Part shown: positions 17,335-25,629 of the stretch, piece after piece
Layout: each line of letters starts with the position of its first letter
Position numbering within the stretch: the first letter of the stretch is position 1
From: Planctomycetota bacterium
GTDB taxonomy: Bacteria; Planctomycetota; Planctomycetia; Gemmatales; Gemmataceae
Assembly: GCA_016195405.1 (NCBI GenBank)
Contig: JACPZP010000101.1
Coordinates: forward strand, 1-64,000
Length of the DNA: 64,000 nt
Direction: 5' to 3'
Translations under genes and position numbers: made by a program
The notes under the pieces: model-generated
The model's database searches: none
Seen by the model: only the letters and a program-made list of their open reading frames with translations
What the model was told of the DNA's origin: nothing

Positions 17335-17410
17335 GTGGCGGCAAGTTTCCAACGTGCCGAGCCGACCGGTCTTCAACCGCTTAGGTCGGCAAGTTGGAAC
17401 TTGCCGCCAC
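17335..17410. repeat. Palindromic repeat C, full copy between convergent genes
   Basis: Long inverted repeat: GTGGCGGCAAGTTTCCAAC on the left and GTTGGAACTTGCCGCCAC on the right, around a centre with GACCGGTC. It sits exactly between the stops of the lipoprotein and the CHAD gene, so its hairpin could end transcription from both sides, although no T-run follows. A related partial copy is at 41418-41472. Confidence 0.75.
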
Positions 17411-17412
17411 AC

Positions 17413-18357
17413 TTAGGCGTTTAGCAAGCGCAGAAATCGCGACTCCATGCCGGACGCTTTCCACGCCGCCCACCATTTCAGGAACGCTTCGCGCTGGCGG
17501 GGCAAGCGTTTGTCATGAAACTTGAGCAGAGCGTCGATTCCTGGCTGGCAGCGCCTCCAAAGTTTCGCATCTGTGGTCTGAAGGCGATCCTTTATTTTCT
17601 GCAGGCGCTGACTCGCCACCTGGCTGTCGTTGGCCAAGCCAAGTGTATCTTGCATCGATTCGACGGCCGGGTAGAACTCGGTGCGAAATCGCTCCGGAAA
17701 GCACGATCCGAATACTTCCATCGCATAACGCAGGTTCTTGCCGCAAATACGGACTTGGTGCAAGTGTTCGTAATCATGCAGGTTCTCCGCGGCCGCTTGG
17801 TGAAGCTCCGCCAGCAGCTCGCGCAGCATTGCTCGGGATAACGTGTTTATCAAGGCCGAGCCGGCGCTCTCGATTGAATCGCGAATTTCGGAGAGCGCCT
17901 CGGGAACTAATCGTCCGAGTTCGATCTTTGGATTCTGGGCCGCGTCGGCCAACTCGTCTTGAGCGAGCATTCGCTGCCCGTGCGCAAGGCCGATGAGAAA
18001 GTCCAATCCCGGCTTTGATCGCGCCGGCGCCCTGCTGTTGCGCTTCACCAATTCCAGCAAGAAGACGTCCCAATCGCGGGCCGCTCCGGCCGCGCGGCGT
18101 AATCGGCGTAAGGCTTTGCGCAGACGGTCCAATGTCTTATCAGGAAGCGTGGACGCAAAAATGCGCAATGCCGCTCCCGCCCGGCGCGTGCTGACCCGTA
18201 GCTGATGGACATGCTCGACATCTTCCTCGGCATGGTGAAGCGCCGGCGCCAACCGGTCGCGCACCGATTCGAGCCGGGCTTGGAGCACCTTCCGCGCCGC
18301 CCCCGCGACCGTCATGGTCTTGTCCAGGCCATCGATCCACTTGTTGTCGACTGACAT
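17413..18357 (-). CDS. CHAD domain protein
   Basis: 314 residues. The CHAD domain is a helical histidine-rich domain known to bind inorganic polyphosphate. Conserved blocks are VEHVHQLRVSTRRAGAALR near residue 50 and LHQVRICGKNLRYAMEVF around 210, both with the basic and His residues expected for the phosphate-binding tunnel. There is no fused CYTH domain. It is 13 bases downstream of the aminotransferase on the same strand, so probably in its operon. A role in phosphate granules is known for the family, not shown here. Confidence 0.9.
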   Translation of the reverse strand: MSVDNKWIDGLDKTMTVAGAARKVLQARLESVRDRLAPALHHAEEDVEHVHQLRVSTRRAGAALRIFASTLPDKTLDRLRKALRRLRRAAGAARDWDVFLLELVKRNSRAPARSKPGLDFLIGLAHGQRMLAQDELADAAQNPKIELGRLVPEALSEIRDSIESAGSALINTLSRAMLRELLAELHQAAAENLHDYEHLHQVRICGKNLRYAMEVFGSCFPERFRTEFYPAVESMQDTLGLANDSQVASQRLQKIKDRLQTTDAKLWRRCQPGIDALLKFHDKRLPRQREAFLKWWAAWKASGMESRFLRLLNA

Positions 18358-18370
18358 GAATTCACAGATC

Positions 18371-19558
18371 CTACAGAAGTTGACGTATCGCGGCCGCGAG
18401 GCGGTCGATTTCGGCTTCGGTATTGTAGAAATGCGTGGAGGAGCGAATTAACCAACGGTCGGGCCGGTCGACCAAGGCCGCTTCGACGCGGAAGGGCTCC
18501 CACAGGCCGTCGCGCAGCTTGTGGATATTCGTCGTTTCAGGCAAGCGGAAGGCGGTCATGAACCCATGAAGACTGGGGTGTCGAGGCGTCGTCACGGTCA
18601 ACCCGCAAAGACCGTCGAGCCGTTGACGAACGTAGCGCACTAGTTTTTCGTTGCGCTCGCGGATCGCTTCAAAGCCCAGCGCCGCTTGAAAGTCAATTGC
18701 CGCCGGCACCGCCATCCAGGGACAGTAATCGCGAACGCCCTCGAACTCATAGAAACGTATTCGGCCGGTGGACCCAAAACGATCCTGCTGATCGCGACGG
18801 GCCCGGCTCGGCTTCCAGCCCCAGCTCACTTGCAAAGGTTGTAGGCGATCCTCACTGCCGCGACCCAAATAGAGAAAGCCTGATCCTGTCGGCGCCAAAA
18901 GCCATTTGTGACAGTTGGCGCCGTAGAAATCGGCGCCAATATCCTCCAAATTCAACGGCGCCATGCCCGGGGCGTGTGCGCCATCAACCATCGTGAGGAC
19001 ACTCCTACGTCGCGCCTCGGCACAGATTTCCTTAGCCGGCAGCACCAGGCCCGTCGGCGACAGCACGTGGCTGAAAAACAGAAGCCGCGTGCGCGGCGTG
19101 ATGGCCTGTGCCGTGGCCGCGACGATTTCTTGCGGATCTTCGGCGAGAATCGGCAACGGAAAGGTGCGCAACGTCAGGCCGAGACGCTGGGCGACCCGCT
19201 CCCAGCACCAGTGCATGGCGCCGTATTCATGATCGGTGATGAGGATTTCACCGGGCGCCGCTAGAGTCAACCCCGAGGCGACGATGTTGACCGCCGTCGT
19301 CACGTTCACGGTGAATATGAGACGGGTCGGGTCGGCGCCGACAAACTTTGCCAACCGCTCCCGCGCTTCCCACAATAGCGGCGGCAACTGACGCAGCAGA
19401 AAATCCATTGGCTCTTCCGCCAGCCGATGACGCAACTGAGTGACCCGATCAAACACCGAGCGCGGCAAAGGCCCGAACGACCCGGTGTTAAGATTCGCCA
19501 CCTCGGAATCGAGCAGCATCTCCCGCCGCGCCTTCACCCAGTCCGGTTCGTCGCTCAT
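18371..19558 (-). CDS. Class V PLP-dependent aminotransferase (isopenicillin N epimerase-like)
   Basis: 395 residues from the ATG at 19558; the frame is open to 19639 but the family begins about here. Fold-type I PLP enzyme of the NifS/CsdA-like class V: LNTGSFGPLP at the N-terminus, TVNVTTAVNIV, ITDHEYGAMH, FFSHVLSPTG, VDGAHAPGM with the PLP-contacting Asp, and NCHKWLLAP with the Schiff-base lysine. Similar sequences are called isopenicillin N epimerase or selenocysteine lyase-like, but the substrate is unknown. Cotranscription with the RraA-like gene upstream and the CHAD gene downstream is likely. Confidence 0.9.
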   Translation of the reverse strand: MSDEPDWVKARREMLLDSEVANLNTGSFGPLPRSVFDRVTQLRHRLAEEPMDFLLRQLPPLLWEARERLAKFVGADPTRLIFTVNVTTAVNIVASGLTLAAPGEILITDHEYGAMHWCWERVAQRLGLTLRTFPLPILAEDPQEIVAATAQAITPRTRLLFFSHVLSPTGLVLPAKEICAEARRRSVLTMVDGAHAPGMAPLNLEDIGADFYGANCHKWLLAPTGSGFLYLGRGSEDRLQPLQVSWGWKPSRARRDQQDRFGSTGRIRFYEFEGVRDYCPWMAVPAAIDFQAALGFEAIRERNEKLVRYVRQRLDGLCGLTVTTPRHPSLHGFMTAFRLPETTNIHKLRDGLWEPFRVEAALVDRPDRWLIRSSTHFYNTEAEIDRLAAAIRQLL

Positions 19559-19644
19559 TCCAGCACAACTCCACCTATTGTGTTCGGTTTCGACGCTCGC
19601 TCGGCGGTTTCGCGCGCGTCCTGTCGCGCTAACCCGCAAGCGGC

Positions 19645-20310
19645 CTACAGAATCCCATACTCCGCGAAGACTTCGCGCGCACTGCGGCCTTTCGCCAATT
19701 CCGCCCGCACCTTGTTCTCGCCCGTGACCTTTTCCAGCGCCAGCGCAAATGCCTTTTCCGCCAGGTCCTTAGAAACCACCACAACGCCGTCGATATCGCC
19801 GAAGACGAAGTCCCCAGGCCGGATGGCGCACTGCCCAACGCGGATGGGCTCTCCGTGCCGGACGCCGTCGAGACGTCCCTTCGAATCGAGTGGCGAAAAC
19901 CCGCTTGCGAACACCGGAAAATCCATGGCGAGGATCTTGGCCGCATCGCGCGTCAGCCCATCGACGACCACTCCGACTGCCCCGCGCGCCCGGCTCGCCG
20001 TCGACAAGAGTTCGCCCCAAAGTGCACTGGAGCGATCGCCGTTCGTCGTCGCCACCAGCACGTCGTCCTCGCGCAGCGAATCGACGCACTCCAACTCGAC
20101 GGCGTAGGGCTTCTTCGGCTCCGTCGCAACGGGCATGGTGCTCAATGTCGCCGCCCGACCCAAGATCTTCCACTCGGCGCGCAAGGGCCGGATGTCGCTC
20201 GGCAATGCGCTGTGGCGATGACCCAAGCCGTCGAGCACGTCGGCCAAGAGGGCGCTGGAAAGCACGTCGCGATAGGGACTATAAAGTTGAAGGAGATCGG
20301 ACATTGGCAT
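19645..20310 (-). CDS. RraA-like / HMG aldolase-like protein
   Basis: 221 residues of the RraA superfamily (proteins once called dimethylmenaquinone methyltransferase; some are 4-hydroxy-4-methyl-2-oxoglutarate aldolases). Signature stretches are WGELLSTASRARGAVGVVVDG with following TRDAAKI, PVFASGFSP, and GDFVFGDIDGVVVVSKD. The Arg-Asp of TRDA and the acidic GDxDGV are the metal and substrate region. It is first in a minus-strand run with an aminotransferase and a CHAD protein. An in-frame ATG two codons in is an alternative start. Aldolase or RNase E regulator cannot be decided. Confidence 0.87.
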   Translation of the reverse strand: MPMSDLLQLYSPYRDVLSSALLADVLDGLGHRHSALPSDIRPLRAEWKILGRAATLSTMPVATEPKKPYAVELECVDSLREDDVLVATTNGDRSSALWGELLSTASRARGAVGVVVDGLTRDAAKILAMDFPVFASGFSPLDSKGRLDGVRHGEPIRVGQCAIRPGDFVFGDIDGVVVVSKDLAEKAFALALEKVTGENKVRAELAKGRSAREVFAEYGIL

Positions 20311-20454
20311 GGGGTCGCCCTAACTAAGGATGATCGAAAGAGGAAGAACATCGAGGGCATTGTAAACGACGACGCACTGAACGTCGGCAGTCATGCCTCC
20401 GAAAAACTAGAATACGGAGGGGGGACGGAATCACGTTGACCGAGGAAAGTGGTC

Positions 20455-20859
20455 ATGCGCTGCATTAATTGCAATCGCGAATTGCCGGAAAACGCGAAGG
20501 TCTGCGGCCATTGCGAGGCGCCTGTGATGCCGGCGCCGGGCGAGGGCGAGATGCAATTCGTCGCTGAGTTTCTGAAGCAAATGCCGCCCGACGTGGCCGC
20601 GGACTTTCGGCAAACACTTGAATCAAGCGAGACTGCCGACGAACTCATCAATCGCATCTTCGTCGGCAATTGCCCGAAGTGCGACAGCGAGAACACCGGC
20701 GACTGCGAACACGATCCCGACATCGTCAACCTGCTGGTGGGCCGCTGCTACGATTGCGGCCAGCTTTGGTGCACGGAATGCGAGAAGCTGCTGGACCGGA
20801 CCGCGCCGGAATGCCCGTGTTGGGACGAGGAATTACCCGACCCGACGTCGCCGAACTAG
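20455..20859 (+). CDS. Zinc-ribbon hypothetical protein
   Basis: 134 residues from the ATG at 20455 (GAGGAAAG lies upstream; the GTG at 20449 is too close to it). The N-terminus is a zinc ribbon (MRCINCNRELPENAKVCGHC) and the C-terminal part has three more Cys pairs (NCPKCDSENTGDC, CYDCGQLWCTEC, CPCWDEE). The middle, FLKQMPPDVAADFRQTLES, is helical. Zinc binding is likely; partners and function are unknown. Soluble, no signal. It is a single gene divergent from the RraA run. Confidence 0.75.
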   Translation: MRCINCNRELPENAKVCGHCEAPVMPAPGEGEMQFVAEFLKQMPPDVAADFRQTLESSETADELINRIFVGNCPKCDSENTGDCEHDPDIVNLLVGRCYDCGQLWCTECEKLLDRTAPECPCWDEELPDPTSPN

Positions 20860-21093
20860 CGATTTAGAGGAATTAGCCGCCAACGGACATCGCATTTCAC
20901 ACTCCGACCGTGTTACGATGAATGAAGTTGGGCCGCGCCCGACGCGCGAAAATGGATTGCGCTGCGCTCCCCCTTGAGGAGCCGCGCAAGGCATTTTTGG
21001 CCAATTCGAGCTTAAATCCCTCCTGCCGAAGCACTTAATGCTTTGCGCACCAGCCCTGCAAATCATTTCTCACGTCCTCCAGGAGCATTTGCC

Positions 21094-22092
21094 ATGTCCC
21101 AATATTCGGAGTTTCAGTTCTGCTTTGATGCGCGCAACGCCGCCGACAAGGCCGGCACGCCCGAGTGGCTCTGGCACGGCCTCTTGGCGCCGGGCAAGTT
21201 GACGCTGTTCACGAGCCTGTGGAAGTCCGGGAAGACCACGCTTCTGGCGCATCTGCTAGCGCAGCGGCGGCCGCAACTCGGAGATTCGGGCGGCGAGTTC
21301 TTGAATTTGGCGGTCAAGCCCGGCGTCTCGCTGATTGTCTCCGAAGAGCCAAGCGACCTGTGGCCGATGCGTCGCCGCCGTCATCAGTTAGGCGAGGAGG
21401 TCGGCGTGCTGACGCGTCCGTTTCAAGGTCGGCCGACTCTCGCTCAGTTCGAACAGCTCAACGCCCAGATTCTCGCCGCGAAAAAGGAACGGGGACTGGA
21501 CCTGGTGGTGTTCGATTCGCTGACAGTATTCTTGCCCACAAACAACGAGAACTGCGCCGACGTCGTGGTGGGCGCCATGACGCCCTTCCTCGCGCTGGCT
21601 GAGGCGGGCTTAGCTGTATTGTTGCCGCATCACCCCTCGAAGGGCGAGCCGGCGCTGGGACAGGCGGCGCGAGGCTCGGGTGTCCTGCAAGCTTCGGTGG
21701 ACATCATCCTGGAGATGCGTCATCCAGGCGGCAACCCCTTCACGCGCCGCCGCAAGCTCTCTGCCTGGTCGCGCTACGAAGAAACGCCGCGGCAAATGTT
21801 GATCGAACGAAGCGAAGACGGCAACAGCTACAAACGCCTGGCCGACCTGGGTGACGATTTTCAAGATCACTGGGAAACCGTGCGGATCATCCTTAAGGAG
21901 GCAGGCGCACCGATGACCCAATCCGAAATCCACAGCGCGTGGCTGCAAGGTTTCGTCCGGCCGCACATCGGCACGCTGTCGCGCTGGCTAGGCCGGGCGG
22001 CGGAATTGGGCCTAGTGTTTCGAATGGGAAATGGGACGAAGAGCGAGCCGTATCGGTATGCGCTGGCGGAGGCGGGGCGGGAGGTAGCGTGA
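21094..22092 (+). CDS. RepA-like AAA ATPase with C-terminal winged helix
   Basis: 332 residues; the ATG at 21094 has AGGAG eight bases upstream. The RecA/DnaB-type fold is shown by the Walker A variant TSLWKSGKTTLLAHLL, a Walker B strand DLVVFDSLTVFLP, and VLLPHHPSKG followed by ARGSGVLQASVDIILEM, as in AAA_25/RepA helicases. The last 80 residues look like a winged-helix domain (MTQSEIHSAWLQGFVRPHIGTLSRW). Such proteins work in plasmid or prophage replication, but a lone chromosomal copy without primase or integrase nearby may be a relic or a defence or repair ATPase. Confidence 0.8.
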   Translation: MSQYSEFQFCFDARNAADKAGTPEWLWHGLLAPGKLTLFTSLWKSGKTTLLAHLLAQRRPQLGDSGGEFLNLAVKPGVSLIVSEEPSDLWPMRRRRHQLGEEVGVLTRPFQGRPTLAQFEQLNAQILAAKKERGLDLVVFDSLTVFLPTNNENCADVVVGAMTPFLALAEAGLAVLLPHHPSKGEPALGQAARGSGVLQASVDIILEMRHPGGNPFTRRRKLSAWSRYEETPRQMLIERSEDGNSYKRLADLGDDFQDHWETVRIILKEAGAPMTQSEIHSAWLQGFVRPHIGTLSRWLGRAAELGLVFRMGNGTKSEPYRYALAEAGREVA

Positions 22093-22287
22093 AGGGGTGG
22101 AGCGGGCACGACGAACATGCCTAAACTCCCGCAGAGTTTGATGTCGGCTCGTTAGCGATGTCTCCAGTTATGCCGGGTGACGGTGCGCAGCCATGCTGGA
22201 TCGAGATAGGCGAATTGGCCGCTTCCATGGTCCCATCGGACCGCGCTAAGCGCTGATCCAGATTTGCTCCAATTGGCAGGAAGCAGT

Positions 22288-23295
22288 TCAACGTTTCGCC
22301 CCGCAGCATTTCTTGAATTTCTTGCCGCTGCCGCAGGGACAAGGATCGTTGCGGCCAACGCGAAGCGCGGAATGAGTGAAAGGCGGGTCAAATGTACGCA
22401 CCGGGGTCTCGGCGGCAGACCTGAAGACGCTTGGTGGGGGCGACAGGATCGGCGGAGGCGTCGGCACTTGGTCATTCTCTTCTTCGAACGCCGCCCAAGT
22501 CTTCAATTCCGCAAGGGAATCCTCGAAAAACACGGGGCGCTTTAGTAACTTTGCCAGACTCGCATCCGGATTGCGTCGGAGCTCGGCTTCGGCGCCTTTC
22601 CAATCGATCGTCATCTCATCAATCAAACCGCGGTCGAACAGTTCCTTGATTTCATCAATCGCATCGGCCGCGCATAAGTCGCACAGGTTGATGACAAGGG
22701 CGTCGATGAGCGATTCTTCTCGCCCCTCAACGGCGTCGCGCAGCAATTGCCGAAGAATGGTCACGACCTCGTCGCGCGGGCGCAAGCCGGCTGCGACGAT
22801 GCTCACCAAGGAAGTCGCGCCCGCCCGGCGTGCGTATTCATTTACCTTCTTGTTCTGAATTAGCGGGATGACTATTTGGTCCACCTTATCCCAGGCTAAC
22901 GCCGCCAAGACGCGATGGAGCGACTCGGTAATAGCGTCGTCGTATAGGTCAAGAGACTTCTCGCCAGGGAGCGAGACGGCCTCCAAGATTGCGGGCAGCG
23001 CTTCCGCAGCACGAAACTCCGCTAATAGAAAAAGCGCGAAGAAATGGCCATTCGTTTCGACACGGCGGCCGCACTTGGTGTCTTCGACAGCCTTTTCGAT
23101 TAGGCCGATGAGTCCCGGGATGATCTGATCCCGGTGAAGCCGCGCCGCTGGGAACGCATGCTCCGGGAGGACGTCGAAGGGCGAATCGAGTTCTTTCAGG
23201 ATGGCGTCGATGTCGGCAGAGATGCCGGAATTCGAATTGGAGGGCGTCGGCGAATGCGCGTCCGCATCTTGGGTTTTGTCGTCTGCACTGGTCAT
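22288..23295 (-). CDS. DUF1186-like protein with C-terminal SEC-C zinc finger
   Basis: 335 residues. The body is helical and HEAT-like ([53 protein letters not shown]), matching DUF1186 in layout. The C-terminus is a SEC-C motif ([18 protein letters not shown]), the zinc finger also found at the end of SecA. SEC-C fingers are attached to many unrelated proteins and bind zinc, possibly contacting ribosomes or SecB-type partners. It is the last gene of a minus-strand accessory run. Start ATG at the head of an Asp/Ser-rich leader. Confidence 0.85.
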   Translation of the reverse strand: MTSADDKTQDADAHSPTPSNSNSGISADIDAILKELDSPFDVLPEHAFPAARLHRDQIIPGLIGLIEKAVEDTKCGRRVETNGHFFALFLLAEFRAAEALPAILEAVSLPGEKSLDLYDDAITESLHRVLAALAWDKVDQIVIPLIQNKKVNEYARRAGATSLVSIVAAGLRPRDEVVTILRQLLRDAVEGREESLIDALVINLCDLCAADAIDEIKELFDRGLIDEMTIDWKGAEAELRRNPDASLAKLLKRPVFFEDSLAELKTWAAFEEENDQVPTPPPILSPPPSVFRSAAETPVRTFDPPFTHSALRVGRNDPCPCGSGKKFKKCCGAKR

Positions 23296-23373
23296 ATCGG
23301 TAGGCTAGGGGATTGGAAGTGAGAATCAAACCGGGCGAAAGGCTTTGGCGGTGTTTATTACCCGCGCGACGAT

Positions 23374-23544
23374 TCATTTCCGTTTGCGTTTTTCGTTCTT
23401 CTTGCCGTGCTTCCTATTATGCTTAGGGCCGTTTGCCGCGTCAGTTTTCGGACGAAAATCGCTTTCGAAGCGGTGATAAGGCCCGCCGAAGGTTTCCGTC
23501 TTTCCCGGCAGCTCAGGTGTCGGGGTCTTCTTGTGTGCTTTCAC
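23374..23544 (-). CDS. Tiny basic protein, GTG start
   Basis: 56 residues beginning at GTG 23544 with AAGGGAGAT six bases upstream; it overlaps the end of the preceding gene by 32 bases. The C-terminus is extremely basic (KHNRKHGKKNEKRKRK) and the centre is ETFGGPYHRFESDFRPK. The good ribosome binding site, the overlap and the non-random composition suggest that it is real. The basic tail would suit nucleic-acid binding. No family recognised. Confidence 0.55.
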   Translation of the reverse strand: MKAHKKTPTPELPGKTETFGGPYHRFESDFRPKTDAANGPKHNRKHGKKNEKRKRK

Positions 23545-23965
23545 TTTGATCTCCCTTCAAACGAACTTTCAGGCGCCTTTCAGCGATGCACTGATTCTGG
23601 CTCCACAATTCGAAAGCGTATTCGCCAGGCGCCGGAAACTGAAATTGCTTCCAAACGAGATGGAGCTGCTCAACAAATAGTTTACCACGGAAGCTCACAG
23701 CGTGCGTAGTGGAGTAGACCTCCACCGGATCGGCGATGTCGATTCGATAACACGACAGTCGAACCGGCATTAGGCCCACGGAGCTGGTTAATTGGACGAA
23801 CACATGTAGGTCAAGCGGTGGTGAAGGGAAATCCGGCGCGGCCACGGCAGAGAAGGTGCCGACCAACGTGGTTTTGCTGGTTCCTTGTTCCACGATGACG
23901 CCATCGCAAAACAGCATACTGGGAGGAACCGTCGGAGGCGGAATGGCGGCTCGCGGCTCGGGCAT
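23513..23965 (-). CDS. Conserved hypothetical protein, DUF6941-like
   Basis: 150 residues. The pattern SMLFCDGVIVEQGTSKTTLVGTF near the N-terminus, followed by strands (LDLHVFVQLTSS, EYAFELWSQNQ), resembles the small all-beta DUF6941 family. I am recalling that family rather than having searched it. The first ATG (23965) gives a Pro-rich leader; Met17 (23917) is an alternative. No signal or membrane segment. It overlaps the tiny basic gene at its 3' end and follows the broken antitoxin-like gene by 17 bases. Function unknown. Confidence 0.65.
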   Translation of the reverse strand: MPEPRAAIPPPTVPPSMLFCDGVIVEQGTSKTTLVGTFSAVAAPDFPSPPLDLHVFVQLTSSVGLMPVRLSCYRIDIADPVEVYSTTHAVSFRGKLFVEQLHLVWKQFQFPAPGEYAFELWSQNQCIAERRLKVRLKGDQSESTQEDPDT

Positions 23966-23982
23966 GTCCAGAGTCTATGAGT

Positions 23983-24244
23983 TCAGTTTGATTTGTGCGA
24001 GAGAAAAGACTGCTGTTGCCGTCGACCGATCTTGCGCTGTTTTCGATTCCATTCGAGGTATTCGTCAAACTCCTCGGCGTCTTCAGCCCAACCACCGGCA
24101 GATTCACGAATGCCGTCACCGGGCGTGTGCGGTTTTTCGATTGGGCCTAACGTCACGCTGACTTCCTGGCCGTCCGGAAGTCCAGGTTCGCTCTGAAGAT
24201 CGATGGTCTTGCAGTGAATGGTTCCGCGCAGTGTGGTTCTTCAT
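23983..24244 (-). pseudogene. Frameshifted antitoxin-like gene (PIN-associated type)
   Basis: An 85-codon frame reads TTLRGTIHCKTIDLQSEPG, LPDGQEVSVTL, GDGIRESAGGWAEDAEE and FDEYLEWNRKQRKI. This is the layout of small antitoxin-like proteins often found before PIN-domain toxins. It has no start: the only ATG with a good Shine-Dalgarno (AAGGAGG, then ACCAAC) at 24244 is in another frame, which stops after 41 codons. Removing one A at the second codon (ATGAAGAACC to ATGAGAACC) would join them. No PIN toxin is adjacent. Either a recent frameshift or a base error. Confidence 0.65.
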
Positions 24245-24271
24245 GTTGGTCCTCCTTCGAACGGGGCCAGT

Positions 24272-25179
24272 TCAACTCCGGCGGCACACGCGGAATCCTA
24301 GCATGAGATCGTATGCGTCGGATGGCCATTCAAGCCGATTTGGATGCGTTTCCCAGCCTTCTTCACGGACATAATGCGGACCATTTCGAACAACGGCCTT
24401 GCCCGGCACAACATCCCCGACGACAAATTCCTTGCCAAGGCCGTCAAGGGCCTGTGGGTACTTATCAATGTCAAAACGCCCTGACTGTCCGAACAAGAAG
24501 GCCCGCATTTCTCGGGGACTCATGATACGCTGATCGATCAAGGCGGCGGCCAGCCATTCTTCTTCCGTTGGTAGCCGGACCTTCGCCCATTCACAGTAAG
24601 CCGAAGCATCGTCAAAACTCACCGAATGCACGGGGACGTTTCCCCGATCTTTGGGGCGAACTGGCTCAATTGTTTCGTCCATGCGAAACGATCCTTGACC
24701 GCTTCGTTCGTACGAAGTGACGTAGCCGGTCGCGCGAGTGAATTCATCGAACTGTCCGATCGTCACAGGGCAGCGGCAGATATCGTATGGCGGTGGTCGC
24801 ACTGACCGTCCGTCTTCAAAAAGGCCGTGGCGTCGGAAACACGGATGAAACGCAGATCGGGAGGAGGGTACGGACTTCGGTCGCTGCCAACGGAGATGGC
24901 AACTGCTTCCGGCAATGATTTGGCAACAAATGACTCCAGTGGGAGGAGGCATCGCTCACAAAACCAACCAAAGTAAACGTCGACGATTTTGAAATCGCGC
25001 GGCGGTCGAATTTCGAGGTGTTTGAAAAAGCAGGTGCATACATGATTATCTTCGCGTGTTCGCATCCATTCGGTGAAGATGGCATTTAGGCGTTCTTCGA
25101 TCCCTGGGACGGCCGCCTTGAAACGGAATCGAAACCGCTCGAATTCAAGGTCGAGGTTGGCCTTCTTATGAACTCTCAT
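24272..25179 (-). pseudogene. FGE/SUMF1-like gene broken by a frameshift
   Basis: Two frames together make one protein of about 302 residues. The upstream frame (from ATG 25179) gives an N-terminal part with CTCFFKHLEIRPP and FGWFCERCLLPLESF and ends after LRFIRVSDATAFL. The downstream frame gives a formylglycine-generating-enzyme-like part: CPVTIGQFDEFTRATGYVTS, VHSVSFDDASAYCEWAKVRL, PTEEEWLAAAL and the terminal LMLGFRVCR. Adding one base to the A5 run at 24818-24822 fuses them. The catalytic cysteines of true FGE are not evident, so it was probably a non-catalytic relative. The N-terminal part is not recognised. Confidence 0.65.
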
Positions 25180-25260
25180 TGGGAAACGTCCGATATCGGA
25201 GGTGCTACCAAAGTGCCGACTATCCCATGCTTTGAGCGCAAAGAAAAGAGCCCGGGGTTG

Positions 25261-25345
25261 CAGTAGTGGTTGAGGCGGGCGTCGTAACCGTGGTTGACGT
25301 TGTCGTTTTCCAGGACCTTGTTGGCAGCGACGTCGCCGTTTCGCC
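25261..25345 (-). pseudogene. Relic fragment of groEL
   Basis: About 85 bases match the intact groEL gene at 26350-26433 base for base over most positions, including GAGGCGGGCGTCGTA, TTGACGTTGTCGTTTTC and CGCCGGCGTTGCC, in the same orientation. This corresponds to the C-terminal part of the chaperonin. There are several substitutions and no open frame. It is a decayed duplicate or the remains of a rearranged second groEL, lying 1 kb downstream of the intact gene. Confidence 0.75.
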
Positions 25346-25353
25346 GGCGTTGC

Positions 25354-25617
25354 CTATTGCCCCTTCAGAACTCTTTGAATTCTACCGGCAGCTTCATCGA
25401 CAAAAACCGTCACGTCGCCGCCACGCCGGTTAATGTAATCGCGTGGGCCGTAGTGAATTCGCCAATTCCGGCCAACTGTTGCCTTTTCTTGCGAGATTGT
25501 GATTAGGGCTGTTTGGGGATCGACGCCCGCGCCGCTGGCCGCTTCGTTAGCCAACGCCAGAGCTGTCGCCACAGAAACCGCCAGGTCATCGTTCTGGATT
25601 CTTTCCATCACTCCCAT
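25354..25617 (-). CDS. Small hypothetical protein paired with a JAMM-type protein
   Basis: 87 residues, ATG at 25617 with AAAGGAACC seven bases upstream and only 12 bases after the stop of the JAMM-like gene. The N-terminus is helical (LAVSVATALALANEAASG) and the C-terminal half is strand-rich and ends GGDVTVFVDEAAGRIQRVLKGQ, which recalls PepSY-like folds. No signal. The tight spacing suggests that it is a partner or inhibitor of the preceding protein. The family is not established and the partner role is inferred from spacing. Confidence 0.6.
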   Translation of the reverse strand: MGVMERIQNDDLAVSVATALALANEAASGAGVDPQTALITISQEKATVGRNWRIHYGPRDYINRRGGDVTVFVDEAAGRIQRVLKGQ

Positions 25618-25629
25618 GCGAGGTTCCTT

